Of a DNA stretch of 5,873 bases, positions 5,202 through 5,873 are shown piece after piece. Source of the DNA: Bacteroidota bacterium. GTDB lineage: Bacteria; Bacteroidota; Bacteroidia; SXHM01. The translations under genes and the position numbers were made by a program. Below the pieces are notes generated by a model. The model saw only the letters and a program-made list of their open reading frames with translations. It searched no databases and was not told the origin of the DNA. The first letter of the stretch is position 1, and the number at the start of each line of letters is the position of its first letter. The stretch is from NCBI GenBank assembly GCA_005773695.1, contig SXHM01000028.1, positions 1 to 5,873 on the forward strand. Reading direction: 5' to 3'.

Positions 5202-5873
5202 ATGGCAAAAAACTACTTAATTACAGCTGCCTTAATCCTCAGCTTTCCCGAAGCAGAAGCCCAAAACCTTGTTCCCAATCCAAGTTTTGAGGAACATACC
5301 GTTTGTCCTAAAGAATTAGGCAAACGCCAACTTTATATTGAGAACTGGATTCAGCCCACAGCAGGCTCCATTGACTATTTTCACCGTTGCAGTAATACCT
5401 GCGGGGTTCCCGACAACGTAGTGGGCTATCAGGAGGCATTGAGCGGTGATGCTTATATAGGACTTACTGTTTACCACGAGCGTTATCGTGTCTATGCACA
5501 GGCTCCCCTAAAAAGTCCCTTGGTTGCTGGCAAAACCTATACAGTAGAATACAATTTATGTCTTGCCGAAAATTCAAAATATGCTATCGGCAATATCAGC
5601 GCCTACTTTTCAATTGATAAAATAACTGGTTTGGTTGAAACAGTTTTTGAGTGTTATGAAAGCGTAAAATCTCCGGAAGGTGATTTTAAATTAGTTCCCG
5701 GCCCTTGCCGTCCGCAGATTAATAATCCTGCCGAAAGCTTTTTGAAAGACAATAAAATGTGGAAAAAACTTTCTGGAACATTCACTGCTAAAGGCGGTGA
5801 AAAATACATAACAATCGGAAATTTTTCGGGAAACACTAAAACACCAACCACCGCTTCTCCTTCTGTTGGTAAA
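5202..5873 (+). CDS. Secreted protein with N-terminal NLVPNPSFEE domain, 3'-partial
   Basis: The frame runs from ATG at 5202 through the right edge without a stop (224 codons visible). A signal peptide is clear: MAKN, hydrophobic residues to about 15, and a cleavage site AEA|Q after residue 20. The mature part opens NLVPNPSFEEHTVCP and continues with GYQEALSGDAYIGLTVY (75-91), PLVAGKTYTVEYNLCLAENSKYAIG (about 106-130) and SGTFTAKGGEKYITIGNF (191-208). This is a beta-rich, jelly-roll-like module seen in many exported Bacteroidota proteins, where it often precedes an OmpA domain or a type IX secretion C-terminal signal. Neither end can be seen here. Six cysteines (35, 63, 67, 120, 151, 169) could form disulfides. 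The upstream start region is AT-rich; the nearest -7-like string (AATGTTTG, 5180-5187) has one mismatch and lies too close to the ATG to be trusted. No enzymatic motif is visible, and ligand or role is unknown. Confidence 0.85.
   Translation, partial: MAKNYLITAALILSFPEAEAQNLVPNPSFEEHTVCPKELGKRQLYIENWIQPTAGSIDYFHRCSNTCGVPDNVVGYQEALSGDAYIGLTVYHERYRVYAQAPLKSPLVAGKTYTVEYNLCLAENSKYAIGNISAYFSIDKITGLVETVFECYESVKSPEGDFKLVPGPCRPQINNPAESFLKDNKMWKKLSGTFTAKGGEKYITIGNFSGNTKTPTTASPSVGK

Noticed and set aside
5654..5851. Open frame antisense to the secreted-protein gene
   Set aside because: The plus-strand frame has a signal peptide and family blocks; the antisense frame has no recognisable features.
1..5873. 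CRISPR array, tRNA, mobile element ends or a defence-type gene cluster
   Set aside because: No regularly spaced repeats, cloverleaf structures, transposase motifs or terminal inverted repeats were found; the gene set is mixed rather than a single system.

Overview
The window looks like a chromosomal piece of a member of the Bacteroidota. The clues are low G+C content, A-rich start regions with little Shine-Dalgarno signal, and two perfect TAnnTTTG promoter elements. A four-domain TPR / PD40 propeller / carboxypeptidase-regulatory-like / OmpA protein of the PorE type, and a secreted protein opening with NLVPNPSFEE, are also typical of that phylum. No rRNA, tRNA, CRISPR array, insertion sequence or phage structural gene was seen.

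Layout, left to right. (1) A small AP2-domain protein with a lysine-rich tail (+, 7-276); its frame is open to the window edge, so it may be a C-terminal fragment. (2) A strong hairpin terminator serving two convergent genes (296-337). (3) A SiaB-type (GHKL-like) protein kinase gene on the minus strand. (4) A short divergent promoter region, then queE (7-carboxy-7-deazaguanine synthase, queuosine/7-deazaguanine pathway), followed 24 nt later by the PorE-like envelope gene, probably one transcription unit. (5) A minus-strand AlkB-type membrane di-iron alkane monooxygenase gene, convergent with the PorE-like gene across only 16 nt. (6) A 457-nt AT-rich intergenic region with a -7 element for alkB, a large inverted repeat beside it, a second perfect palindrome and a spaced direct repeat. 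(7) The first 224 codons of a secreted protein running off the right edge.

The genes do not form one obvious pathway. They look like several housekeeping or niche functions side by side: tRNA/nucleoside modification (queE), envelope and probable type IX secretion (PorE-like, perhaps the secreted protein), hydrocarbon hydroxylation (alkB), and signalling (SiaB-like). The least ordinary items are the compact AP2 protein with a histone-like basic tail, the isolated SiaB-like kinase without visible partners, and the palindrome overlapping the alkB promoter element. I do not see a complete new multigene system here.
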